Source: Gemmatimonadota bacterium
GTDB taxonomy: Bacteria; Gemmatimonadota; Gemmatimonadetes; Gemmatimonadales; Gemmatimonadaceae
Assembly (NCBI GenBank): GCA_040388625.1
Contig: JAZKBK010000003.1
Coordinates: forward strand, 496,001-560,000
Direction: 5' to 3'
DNA length: 64,000 nt
Shown: positions 43,927-52,065 of the stretch, one piece after another
How positions within the stretch are numbered: position 1 is the stretch's first letter
Layout of the letters: each line of letters starts with the position of its first letter
Made by a program: the position numbers and the translations under genes
Notes under the pieces: generated by a model
Told to the model about the DNA's origin: nothing
The model's input: the letters and a program-made list of their open reading frames with translations, nothing else
Database searches by the model: none

Positions 43927-45339
43927 CTATCTCCGCGGTTTTGGTGGTGCCGGAGGCATCTGCATTTGCTTCTGCATTCCAGACATGCCGTTCACATTAG
44001 CGCCCTTGTCGTTCATCCCTGGCATGTTCTGCATCGCTTTGTCGCCCGATCCCATGCTGCCGATCATGCTCTTCATTACTTCACCTAGATTGGACTCGGA
44101 GTCGAGGAGGAACTGCGCCGATGTCACTACGCGTTGCCCAGCTTCGAGACCGGAGAGGATCTCAGTGTAGTCGCCCGCAACTCGCCCGAGCTCTACATCG
44201 TGCGGCATGAGAGTGCCATTACCCATGTCCACGAAGACGATGTTCCGATCACCCGTCTGGAGAACAGCCGAGTTGGGAACAGTGAGTGCTGAGCGACTCG
44301 GGGTCGAGAGTCGTACGGTTGCATACATGCCGGGCTTGAGCACACCGTCACTATTTGGGACCACGATGCGCGCTTTGATCGTGCGTGCCTCTGGCTGCAA
44401 CGTTGGGTACACATACGCAACGCGACCCTTGTATGTATGGCTGGGGAGTCCTGTGAAATCGATGTCGGCCACGGAGCCGACGCGTACGCCGGCTGCGTCC
44501 ACCGCACGCAATTGGGCGTCGACCCAGATGTCCGACAGGTTGGCGATGGTGTAAAGCTCTTCGCCCGATGTTACCGCCTGTCCCTGTAGCACCTTCTTGT
44601 CGACAACGATGCCCGATACTGGAGCATAGAGCGTGAGTGTGCGGCGCACGCGACCCGTGCGCAGGATCTGATCTATCTGTGCGTCCGAGATGTCCCACAG
44701 CTGCAAACGCTGGCGGGACGCATCCGCCAGATCAGTTTGCCCTGTTGATACTCCCGGAATGCTGCTCTTGCCAATGCTGCGATCTACCTGGCTGGCCAAC
44801 AGAAGCTCCTGTTCTGCAGCCACCAGTTCGGGGGAATAGATGTCGAGCACGGGCTGCCCGCGCCGCACTCGCTGTCCGGTTGAATTGACGTAGAGTCGGT
44901 CCACAAAGCCGCCGACCTTAGGCGCGATCTGCGCCATCTTCGTCTCGTCAAATGTGACCGTGCCGATGGTGCGTGTCTCACTGGTTAGTGGACGAACTTC
45001 CGCGGTATCGAAAGTCACACCGAACTGATGGATCTGCGACGCGGTCAGCGTGACGGCCCCGTTTGCGGTGCCATTCATTCCAGCCATCCCCGCCATACTT
45101 CCGCCTTTGGGGCCACTCCCGCCGCTATTTGTATTGCCATTTGTATTGCTATTTGTATTGCTACTCATGCCGGGCATCCCGGCCATGTCGCCGCCAGAGG
45201 AGCTAGCCGCTGCAGACGGTTTATGACGCGACACCAGAAGCCACACGGCTCCCGCAATGAGAACAGTCACGATACCTGCAACAGCGAAGCGCTTCACGCG
45301 GTTACGGCCGTAGTTGGATGGTTCGTTCATCGGTGTCAT
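43927..45339 (-). CDS. cusB: CusB-type membrane-fusion protein with Met-rich ends
   Basis: 470 residues. Anchor helix RFAVAGIVTVLIAGAVWLLVS, then a periplasmic low-complexity zone with MAGMPGMSS, NTNSNTNGNTN and MAGMAGMNG. CusB core: HQFGVTFDTAEVRPLTSETRTIGTVTFDETKMAQIAPKVGGFVDRLYV, RRGQPVLDIYSPELVAAEQELLLA. The C-terminus is Met-rich again (MKSMIGSMGSGDKAMQNMPGMNDKG; MSGMQKQMQMPPAPP), reminiscent of CusF-type relay Met residues fused at the end. Start overlaps the channel gene by ATGA. Carries metal to CusA and docks the channel. Confidence 0.9.
   Translation of the reverse strand: MTPMNEPSNYGRNRVKRFAVAGIVTVLIAGAVWLLVSRHKPSAAASSSGGDMAGMPGMSSNTNSNTNGNTNSGGSGPKGGSMAGMAGMNGTANGAVTLTASQIHQFGVTFDTAEVRPLTSETRTIGTVTFDETKMAQIAPKVGGFVDRLYVNSTGQRVRRGQPVLDIYSPELVAAEQELLLASQVDRSIGKSSIPGVSTGQTDLADASRQRLQLWDISDAQIDQILRTGRVRRTLTLYAPVSGIVVDKKVLQGQAVTSGEELYTIANLSDIWVDAQLRAVDAAGVRVGSVADIDFTGLPSHTYKGRVAYVYPTLQPEARTIKARIVVPNSDGVLKPGMYATVRLSTPSRSALTVPNSAVLQTGDRNIVFVDMGNGTLMPHDVELGRVAGDYTEILSGLEAGQRVVTSAQFLLDSESNLGEVMKSMIGSMGSGDKAMQNMPGMNDKGANVNGMSGMQKQMQMPPAPPKPRR
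45127..45162 (-). repeat. 12-bp tandem repeats inside cusB
   Basis: Three units of atttgtattgcY in frame, encoding the Asn-Thr-x repeats of the periplasmic linker. Likely slippage-prone; the frame is kept. Confidence 0.8.
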
Positions 45340-46817
45340 CGAAGCACCTCCGTACCTACTGTTCGTTGGAGTTCGGCGATTGCCTTCGCGAAATCGGTGA
45401 GCGACCGCCAGTACGCGGTCTCGTAGTTGAACACCGCCGCTTGCGCATCGACTAGCGAGGTGAAGTCGACACGTCCGACCTGATAGCTTGCAGTCGCCGA
45501 GGTAAACGTCGCCCGTGCCTGCGGTAGCACCGCCTTGAGCGACAGCGCGAGCATGGTGCGCTCGCGCTCGACGTCGCTCACGCGCGTCGCAACTTCTTGT
45601 CGGATCGAATTGACATCGGCCATGCGCTCTGCCTCCAACGCGCTTAGCTCCGCCGCGGCGCCTACCACTTCCTGGTCCTGTTTCCGTCGCTTCTGTAGCC
45701 GGAGCGGGACCGAGATGAAGAACGAGACGTAATCATTGAACTGCGGCCGCTGATCGTACTCGAGCGAGATATCGAAATCCGGCAGGTGTGCTTTGCGTGC
45801 GAGCGCAAGTCTCTGCTCCTGAGCGCCGATGCGTGCCTCGCGCGCCCGGAGCATGGGGCTGTGTGCCATCGCAAGAGCTACGAGCGAGTCGAGTGGGAGA
45901 AGAGGAGAATCGGACGCGGCGGCCCCAAGTGCATTCGACGAGAAGTGCACCTGCGACCCAGAGTCCACGACCGCGAGACGTGCGATCTCCTTGGGGATAA
46001 CTGCAACGCGGACAGGCGTGGTACTCGGACGGTCAAGCACCGCGTTGAGACGCGCCAACGTGGAGCGCTCCTGGGCGTCCAGCGATGCTGCTTCATCGCC
46101 CAAGCGTGCCACCTCAACGCGAGCCCGGAGTACGTCGGCCTGCGCACTGTTACCCACGGTGTACTGGGTCTCAGTGATCCGGGCCAGGCTCGCCAGGACT
46201 TCTGCATTGTGCTGCACGATGTCCCGCGCGCGCCTTACGAACGCCAGGTCGTAGTATGCATCACGAACGTCTCGCTCCACGTCCAGCCGCTGCTGTGCGA
46301 GCGTAGCGCGTGCCGCGGCCTCGTCTTCTTCAGCTGCGCGTGTCGCCAGCGACAATTTCCCGGGATATGGAAACGTCTGCGTCACGCGTAGCATGTTCAT
46401 GGTGAAGTTGTCGGAATAGCCCGGCTTCCCATACGGGAAGTCCAGCACGCCGGCCATGAGCATTGGATCGGGCCTTGCTCCGGCCGGACCTATCGTGGCG
46501 TGCGTGACGACAACTCGAGACGCTGCAGCACGTACTGCCGGATTAGTGGCTCGGGCGAGTGCGACGAGCGAGTCGAGCGCTGCCGCTCCTGAGTCTGGCT
46601 CGCTCGCGGGCCGCACAAGCTGCACAGTAGCCGACGAGTTGTAATTGGAAACGGGTAGGGATGTCGCCGCTTGCCCATTGGCAGAATGGGAGACCGTGAC
46701 AAGGGCTATGAGAACGCCGATGGTTGCGACACGACATGGAATGCCGAGCCTACGAGACCAGGCACGTTGCACGCATCGCTGCCGACGCAAAGTGCGCCCG
46801 CAAAATTTGGGATACAT
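45336..46817 (-). CDS. CusC-type outer-membrane efflux channel
   Basis: 493 residues, TolC-like. Leader RRLGIPCRVATIGVLIALVTVSHSANGQ. OEP repeats: LDSLVALARATNPAVRAAASRVVVTHATIGPAGARPDPMLMAGVLDFP and LDSLVALAMAHSPMLRAREARIGAQEQRLALARKAHLPDFDISLEYD. Long coiled coils follow (QLLE-like: LSALEAERMADVNSIRQEVATRVSDVERERTMLALS). First gene of the cusCBA operon, on the same strand as the small secreted gene at 46958-47401. Confidence 0.88.
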   Translation of the reverse strand: MYPKFCGRTLRRQRCVQRAWSRRLGIPCRVATIGVLIALVTVSHSANGQAATSLPVSNYNSSATVQLVRPASEPDSGAAALDSLVALARATNPAVRAAASRVVVTHATIGPAGARPDPMLMAGVLDFPYGKPGYSDNFTMNMLRVTQTFPYPGKLSLATRAAEEDEAAARATLAQQRLDVERDVRDAYYDLAFVRRARDIVQHNAEVLASLARITETQYTVGNSAQADVLRARVEVARLGDEAASLDAQERSTLARLNAVLDRPSTTPVRVAVIPKEIARLAVVDSGSQVHFSSNALGAAASDSPLLPLDSLVALAMAHSPMLRAREARIGAQEQRLALARKAHLPDFDISLEYDQRPQFNDYVSFFISVPLRLQKRRKQDQEVVGAAAELSALEAERMADVNSIRQEVATRVSDVERERTMLALSLKAVLPQARATFTSATASYQVGRVDFTSLVDAQAAVFNYETAYWRSLTDFAKAIAELQRTVGTEVLR

Positions 46818-46957
46818 GAATCCTTCGATTGAAGTCCGGGATCACCATCCGGGCCGTCATTTGTGACGACGCGGCATGGTCGATCCTGTCCGGTGCATCC
46901 GAGGACGCTGCCGGGCGGCGTACGGGCGGCTACGTTAGTAGCCGATTGTAGGCTGGA

Positions 46958-47401
46958 CTAAGCCCGCGGAGGGGGGAGCTCTGGCGCCGAGGTTTGCGAG
47001 AGAGGAACAATCACCGGTGCGGACACGACTACGGCGGGTACTCTTGGCATCGTGAGCGTGACAGCACGACCGGCCGGAATGACGCTCGGCGCGCAAGCCG
47101 CCATGGTCACGCACTGCGCAGGCTGACCATGGCCATCACACGGCTGATCGACCGGAGTCCGAGCGTTGCCCTGACTAGCGCGGTGCTGGCCGTGCAAGGC
47201 TACTTGTGATGCACTCGGCATTGCTTGCATCGACGATATGCCATCGCTACTCGGCATAAGGCACAGCATTCCACCCCCCGCCAGCGCCAGCTGGAAGGTC
47301 AACACGCCGGATAGCAGCGTGGCGACGAAAGAGGAGAGCCTCGTGGAGAGCCTCGTGGAATGGCGCCTGGAAACCGCGATCATGAGGAAGGATAGTACCA
47401 T
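46958..47401 (-). CDS. Small secreted protein, third of the metal-module family
   Basis: 147 residues. Leader with LSSFVATLLSGVLTFQLALAGGG, then a His/Gln/Ser-rich part (ALHGQHRASQGN), QPCDGHGQPAQCVTMAACAP and a Pro-rich end, SAPELPPPRA. It precedes the cus operon on the same strand, 140 nt upstream. The C-x-x-M-A-x-C and P-P-P-[KR]-A features recall the gene at 27968-28348. Function unknown; periplasmic metal handling is inferred from content and place. Confidence 0.55.
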   Translation of the reverse strand: MVLSFLMIAVSRRHSTRLSTRLSSFVATLLSGVLTFQLALAGGGMLCLMPSSDGISSMQAMPSASQVALHGQHRASQGNARTPVDQPCDGHGQPAQCVTMAACAPSVIPAGRAVTLTMPRVPAVVVSAPVIVPLSQTSAPELPPPRA

Positions 47402-47511
47402 CGCGGGAAAGGAAGTTCCAGAGGAGCAAGCGATTGTGCCGTTGCTGATGCCGCAGATTCATATGAATTGTGGCTGTAGGTGGGGTATGATTACAGGAAT
47501 ATCCTTATCTG

Positions 47512-47781
47512 ATGACTGCCTTCCAGGCTACATCGGTATTGACCTGTCCCGAGTGTGCTTACGCGGAGACACTCGAGATGCCGACTGATGCGTGTGTCTT
47601 CTTCCACGAATGTGCAGGCTGCGGCACAGTGCTCCATCCTAAGGCTGGCGATTGCTGCGTCTATTGCTCATACGGCTCGGTACCGTGCCCGTCCATTCAG
47701 ACGGGAATGACTGACTGCTGTAACGCCGATCGGGCCGAGTCCGTGGCCTTGGTCGCTCCTCTCAGCCGCAGTCGTCAATAA
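47512..47781 (+). CDS. GDCCVxC-domain protein
   Basis: 89 residues, Cys-rich. TCPECAYAETLEMPTDACVFFHECAGCGTVLHPKAGDCCVYCSYGSVPCPSIQ contains the GDCCVxC motif of a family that is sometimes a selenoprotein and is often next to mercury transporters; here the motif Cys are encoded by normal codons. Its stop overlaps the next start (TAATG). The role is unknown; metal or thiol binding is likely. Confidence 0.8.
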   Translation: MTAFQATSVLTCPECAYAETLEMPTDACVFFHECAGCGTVLHPKAGDCCVYCSYGSVPCPSIQTGMTDCCNADRAESVALVAPLSRSRQ

Positions 47782-47998
47782 TGAGCCGTATGCTTCGCGT
47801 CGCTGACAGCGCTGGGTAATCGGCGCAATACTCGCCGCTCTCTGCTGCGCTGGCGCGCCCCTCATCGTGAGCGTGCTCGCAGCGCTCGGACTCGGATTCC
47901 TGAGGAGCGACGCCATTCTCCTCCCCTTCATGAGCGTGGCGCTCGTGATTGCGTTATGGGGATGGCTGGTCACCCCGATTCGTGGCCGTCCGCGATAA
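47781..47998 (+). pseudogene. MerC/MerT-like membrane protein with a frameshift
   Basis: Starts with ATG coupled to the GDCCVxC gene (TAATG). The first 12 codons (MSRMLRVADSAG) end in an in-frame TAA; one base lost in the run GGG-TAA restores a frame reading VIGAILAALCCAGAPLIVSVLAALGLGFLRSD, with a Cys-Cys pair in the first helix as in Hg transporters, and a second helix to the stop at 47998. Whole length would be only about 73 residues, near the minimum of this group. Could be a real mutation, a programmed slip, or a read error. Confidence 0.6.
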
Positions 47999-48025
47999 AT
48001 AGGCGTCGACTGGCTTGATTGGACC

Positions 48026-48057
48026 TTGCGCCTCTACCCGACTATAGGAACTAGACT
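48026..48057 (+). promoter_or_regulatory. MerR-type promoter of the YPC ATPase
   Basis: TTGCGC and TAGACT with a 20-bp spacer holding the imperfect dyad CCTCTA...TATAGG. The long spacer and centred dyad are typical of MerR-family activated promoters. Related to the sites at 51909, 52029 and 53305 but with weaker symmetry. Confidence 0.55.
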
Positions 48058-48113
48058 CCCAATCAAGAGTTCACGCTTGTTGGTTCGGGAATTGGTTCTC
48101 ACAGAGGAAAGTC

Positions 48114-50552
48114 ATGGCGAAAGATGCTGGTAGGCTAATCCAAGTAAAGGCGAGCGGGCTCATGTGCTCGTTCTGCACTATGTCAGTTGAGAAGGCCCTC
48201 GGCCGCCTCCCGGGCGTACGTAGCGTTCAGGTGAACCTGGTTCATGGCATCATTCTCGTGGACGCCGATCCCAGCCAGATTACCGAACAGCAGGTCGCGC
48301 AAAAGGTCGAGAAGTTAGGCTACACGGTGGTCGGGACCGAGGCCCAACAGTACGCGACAGACGAGGCCATTTTCACCACGGTTCGTCGTCGTGGGTTTCT
48401 AGCAGTCGCGCTTGCCATCGCCGATACGCTTTTTGACCCGCTCAATCTGTTCGGTATTCCGGATCGCGTACGCACCATCGTCAGCGCCGTCGTCGCGCTC
48501 GTAGTACTTGTCTGGATCGGTTATCCGATCCTCCGGAAGACATTGATGGCGGTGGGGCAGCGAGTTATCAACGCTAACGTCCTTCTTTCGAGCGGAGCAT
48601 GGGGCGCGGTCGCAGTGGGTGCCGCACACTTTGTGGACCCGGCGCGATGGCCCAATTTCTTTCCTGTCGCCGCATGGCTGATGGGACTGCACCTCCTCTT
48701 CGGTTACCTCAAGCTCGGGACACGAAAGCGAGCTGCGGAGTCTGTCCGCCGCTTGCTGTCCCTCCAAGCGCAGGAAGCACGTGTGATCCGAGGTGGCACC
48801 GAAGTCGAGGTGTCTGTCGCGGATGTACATCCCGGTGAGGTGATCGCGATTCGTCCCGGCGAACGTGTGCCGCTGGACGGCGTCATTCGGAATGGCGCGT
48901 CGAGCTTCGACGTATCCGCTGTCACGGGAGAGAGCGCACCCGCATACCGCGACGTTGGTGGCGAGGTCGTCGGTGGCACGATGAACATCGACGGCTTCGT
49001 GCATGTCGAGGTGACGCGCGCCGCATCGCAAGGCTTTGTGAGCCAGGTCGTTCGCCTCATGCGGCAGATCGAGGAACGGAAGCCACCGATCGAGCTCTTG
49101 ATGGACCGGCTCATGAATTATTACGGGCCAGTCGTCTACGTCGTCGCGGCCCTCGCGTTCATCGGATGGCTCTTCGTCTCGGGCGACGCGATCCGCGCCA
49201 CCCTCGTCGCTGTTTCGGTCATCATTCTAGGCTATCCCTGCGCGCTCGGACTCACGACACCCTTGATCCTGGCGATTGGCGGCGGTCTTGGAATCGCTCG
49301 TGGGCTGCTCGTCAGGGCCGGTGAGTTCTTTCAGGCGCTGGCCGAGACCAACATGGTCGTCTTCGACAAGACGGGCACACTCACGTATGGGCGTCCGACC
49401 GTCCGCGAAGTGATCGTATTTGATAACAGTTCGAACAACAGCGAGCAGGATGTGCGCGACACCCTCTCTTGCATAGCCGCGGTAGAAGCTGGTAGTGAGC
49501 ATCCGCTCGCAGGAGCCATTGTCCGTTATGCGGAATTTCAAGAGGTACAGCCGAGTGATGCAACCGACTTCCGCGCCGTGCCGGGCCAGGGCGCCATCGC
49601 AACGGTGAACGGAGAGCACGTGCTAGTCGGGCGCCGGTCGTTCCTCGAACACGAAGGTGTATCGTTTGCGCCCGACGCACTCACGCGTACAGCACGGCTC
49701 GAAGCGAGCCACACCGTGGTGTACGCGGCGGCAGGAGATCGTCTCATTGGCGCCGTCGCACTCCAAGACATGCCGCGTCCTGGGACTGCGCGTGTGATGC
49801 GGCGGCTTCGTGCCCTTGGCATTCGTACCGCGATACTCACGGGCGACAGCCGCGCCGTTGCGGACGCTATCGCGCATGATGTTGGCGTGGACGAGGTGTA
49901 CGCCGATCTGCTGCCGCAGGACAAGGTCACGATCATCGAGCGTCTGCAAAAGGAGGGACGCACGGTTGCAATGGTAGGAGACGGAATCAACGATGCCCCC
50001 GCGCTCGTCCAATCGGACGTGGGAATCGCGCTCGGCGCCGGGACGGACATCGCGATGGAATCCGCGGGCGTCGTATTGGTGAGTGACAAGTTGGAAAAGG
50101 TAGTGTCGTCCATCCTCCTCGGTCGTGCCTCACACGCAAAGATGCGTCAAAACATCGCCATCGCGGTCGCGTTCAACGTCCTCGGAATCACGCTTGCGGT
50201 GCTCGGGCGCATCACCACACCGCTCGCGATTGCGATCATCATCGCATCAGTGTTCGCGGTGCTGCTCTCGACCCTCTCCCTCCTCCGACTGAACCTTGGC
50301 GCGAATGAGTTGGACGGCAAGCTAGCCAGCGAGCTCGACTCCAACGCATCGCTCGTCGAAGCGGTGATCCCGGCGCGCCGGATGCATTGCGAGTCGTGCG
50401 CACGGAAGATCACCGAGCGTCTCTCCAAACTGGACGGCGTCCGTACTGTGGCGCCGGATGCCAGTCGAAAGGAGGTGTTCGTGGCCTTCAACCCGGAACG
50501 TATGAGCGAAGATCGGCTTTGTGACGAATTGACTGAGTTGGGCTTCCGGTAG
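48114..50552 (+). CDS. P1B-type ATPase with YPC metal motif and HMA domains at both ends
   Basis: 812 residues. N-terminal HMA domain with Cys18 and Cys21 (GLMCSFCTMSVEKALGRL), a C-terminal HMA domain (RRMHCESCARKITERLSKLDGV) and the usual catalytic parts TGESAPAYR, DKTGTLTYG, VEAGSEHPLAGAI and VGDGINDAPALVQ. The membrane motif reads IILGYPCALGLTTPL, with Tyr374 in place of the first Cys of CPC, so metal choice may differ. MerR-type promoter precedes it; a CcdA-like gene follows. Clearly an ATPase of the heavy-metal class; substrate unknown. Confidence 0.85.
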   Translation: MAKDAGRLIQVKASGLMCSFCTMSVEKALGRLPGVRSVQVNLVHGIILVDADPSQITEQQVAQKVEKLGYTVVGTEAQQYATDEAIFTTVRRRGFLAVALAIADTLFDPLNLFGIPDRVRTIVSAVVALVVLVWIGYPILRKTLMAVGQRVINANVLLSSGAWGAVAVGAAHFVDPARWPNFFPVAAWLMGLHLLFGYLKLGTRKRAAESVRRLLSLQAQEARVIRGGTEVEVSVADVHPGEVIAIRPGERVPLDGVIRNGASSFDVSAVTGESAPAYRDVGGEVVGGTMNIDGFVHVEVTRAASQGFVSQVVRLMRQIEERKPPIELLMDRLMNYYGPVVYVVAALAFIGWLFVSGDAIRATLVAVSVIILGYPCALGLTTPLILAIGGGLGIARGLLVRAGEFFQALAETNMVVFDKTGTLTYGRPTVREVIVFDNSSNNSEQDVRDTLSCIAAVEAGSEHPLAGAIVRYAEFQEVQPSDATDFRAVPGQGAIATVNGEHVLVGRRSFLEHEGVSFAPDALTRTARLEASHTVVYAAAGDRLIGAVALQDMPRPGTARVMRRLRALGIRTAILTGDSRAVADAIAHDVGVDEVYADLLPQDKVTIIERLQKEGRTVAMVGDGINDAPALVQSDVGIALGAGTDIAMESAGVVLVSDKLEKVVSSILLGRASHAKMRQNIAIAVAFNVLGITLAVLGRITTPLAIAIIIASVFAVLLSTLSLLRLNLGANELDGKLASELDSNASLVEAVIPARRMHCESCARKITERLSKLDGVRTVAPDASRKEVFVAFNPERMSEDRLCDELTELGFR

Positions 50553-50566
50553 TGGTCAGCCGGTTA

Positions 50567-50594
50567 GGTGAAACTTCGGTGGTGAAACTTCGGT
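50567..50594. repeat. 14-bp direct repeat after the ATPase gene
   Basis: Two adjacent copies of GGTGAAACTTCGGT. They have no dyad symmetry, so they are neither a terminator nor a clear operator. Confidence 0.75.
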
Positions 50595-50657
50595 GATACG
50601 ACCGGCACTGCGGTTGTTCTCGTCGCACAACCCTGGAATGCGGAATGAGACGGTCGA

Positions 50658-51386
50658 ATGAATCCAGCAGATTTCATTGACCACCTCTCGAATGCTGTCG
50701 CGCACTACCCGCTAGTAGCACTATCGGTCGCGATTGCTGGCGGGATATTCTCGACCAGTTCGTGCCCCTGTACGCTCCCTGCGGTCGTAGGGATCGTTGG
50801 CTACGTCGGATCACCCGGGGATGCGCGGACCGTGGTTGCGGCGGATGCGCGCGCGCGACGAAGGTATGGAGTCGCGCTCTCGGTCTCGTTCTTCGTCGGC
50901 CTGACGCTCACACTCACGGTGCTTGGCACGATCGCGGCCGTGATCGGGCGCCTGCTCACGCGCTGGAACGCGGCGTTTGCCTTGGGCGCGGCGGCTCTGA
51001 CCTTCGCGGCGGGGCTCGCCACGCTCGCTGGTCCGGCGCTCCGCAAGCGTGTTCCGGACCCCGCTGTACGTCAGCGCAGTGGTGTGCTCGGAGCCTTCGC
51101 TTACGGCGTTTTTTATAGCGTCGCCACGATTACGACATCTGCAGGACCACTGCTGCTCCTCCTCACCGCGGCAGCGGCTGTCGGGCGACCGACCTACGGC
51201 GCGGCGTTGTCGCTTGCCTATGGCATGGGGCGCGGCCTCCCGTTCCTCGCGGTCGGACTCTTCGCGGGTCGGATCGGAGTCTGGCTCGAGCGCGTCGACC
51301 GAGCTCGCCGCGCTGTCGAGGTAGTGAGTGGGGTCACTCTCCTCGGACTCTCGATTTACTTCGTTCAACTGGCGACGATCCAGTAG
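50658..51386 (+). CDS. CcdA/DsbD-like transmembrane thiol protein
   Basis: 242 residues with about six spans. The first helix has GGIFSTSSCPCTLPAVVGIVGYVG, giving a Cys-Pro-Cys in place of the usual single Cys-Pro of CcdA; there is no clear matching Cys in the fourth helix (YGVFYSVATITTSAGPLLLL). CcdA moves electrons across the membrane; with altered Cys here the protein may instead be a metal transporter. It follows the YPC ATPase by 105 nt on the same strand. Confidence 0.7.
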   Translation: MNPADFIDHLSNAVAHYPLVALSVAIAGGIFSTSSCPCTLPAVVGIVGYVGSPGDARTVVAADARARRRYGVALSVSFFVGLTLTLTVLGTIAAVIGRLLTRWNAAFALGAAALTFAAGLATLAGPALRKRVPDPAVRQRSGVLGAFAYGVFYSVATITTSAGPLLLLLTAAAAVGRPTYGAALSLAYGMGRGLPFLAVGLFAGRIGVWLERVDRARRAVEVVSGVTLLGLSIYFVQLATIQ

Positions 51387-51469
51387 CGACCGTTGGAAGA
51401 AGTTAGCGAAAGTTATAGCGTTTGTACGATGTCTTAACATCGCAATCACGGGACACGATACCGATCGCG

Positions 51470-51874
51470 CTACGCTCGCTGCACCGTTGCCCGATATCCG
51501 AGGTTCGTGATGACCTCAATGAGCTTGGCGGGGGAGGTCTTCGTGGGATCGTAGACGACGATAGCCTGAGAGCGCTGGACGCTCACGACTGCGCGTTCTA
51601 CACCGGGCGCGCGCTTGAGCATAGCAGTGATCGTGTGCTCGCAACTTACGCAGTACATGCCACTCACATGCAGAATGACCTGTCTGGTGTCGGCGGTCGT
51701 GCGGAGAACCGTGCTGGTATGCGCAGAATACTCAGTTGATGCCGCAACGCTGCTCTCGATCGAAGTCGGATAAGAGTCCGATCGGACGGCCACAACTGCG
51801 CCGAGCACAAGCACAGCACCCGCTGCCGCTAGCGTGGCTCGCTGCACACGGGTGAACGATGGAAAGTGCATCAC
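51470..51874 (-). CDS. Membrane-tethered HMA (MerP-like) protein
   Basis: 134 residues. A single N-terminal membrane helix (ATLAAAGAVLVLGAVVAVRS), a Ser/Thr linker, and a C-terminal HMA domain with VSGMYCVSCEHTITAMLKRAPGVERAVVSV, where the CxxC binds soft metals. It resembles MerP but is tethered in the membrane. It has its own MerR-type promoter (51909-51939) and is divergent from the MFS exporter. Confidence 0.85.
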   Translation of the reverse strand: MMHFPSFTRVQRATLAAAGAVLVLGAVVAVRSDSYPTSIESSVAASTEYSAHTSTVLRTTADTRQVILHVSGMYCVSCEHTITAMLKRAPGVERAVVSVQRSQAIVVYDPTKTSPAKLIEVITNLGYRATVQRA

Positions 51875-51908
51875 TCCTCACCTTGTGGTAGTAACCGTCT
51901 AACGTCAT

Positions 51909-51939
51909 AAGCTACATCGTCTACTCGGTAGAGAGTCAA
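51909..51939 (-). promoter_or_regulatory. MerR-type promoter of the tethered HMA gene
   Basis: On the minus strand TTGACT and TAGCTT with a 19-bp spacer; the spacer begins with CTCTACCGAGTAG, matching the CTCTAC/GTAG arms of the palindrome at 53308-53329. Confidence 0.65.
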
Positions 51940-52028
51940 GCGAGCAGGATGCACTCGAGAGTTGGGCTCCGGCCGGTCAGGCTGCGCACATCTCGTATGC
52001 GTCTCGACGGCCGACTCGGCTGGAGCGC

Positions 52029-52059
52029 TTGACCTCTAGCCGAGTAGAGTGCTCAAGTT
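52029..52059 (+). promoter_or_regulatory. MerR-type promoter of the MFS gene
   Basis: TTGACC, a 19-bp spacer with CTCTAGCCGAGTAGAG dyad, and a weak CAAGTT -10 box. The gene starts at 52066, about where transcription would begin, so the mRNA may be leaderless. Confidence 0.6.
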
Positions 52060-52065
52060 TCGGCA

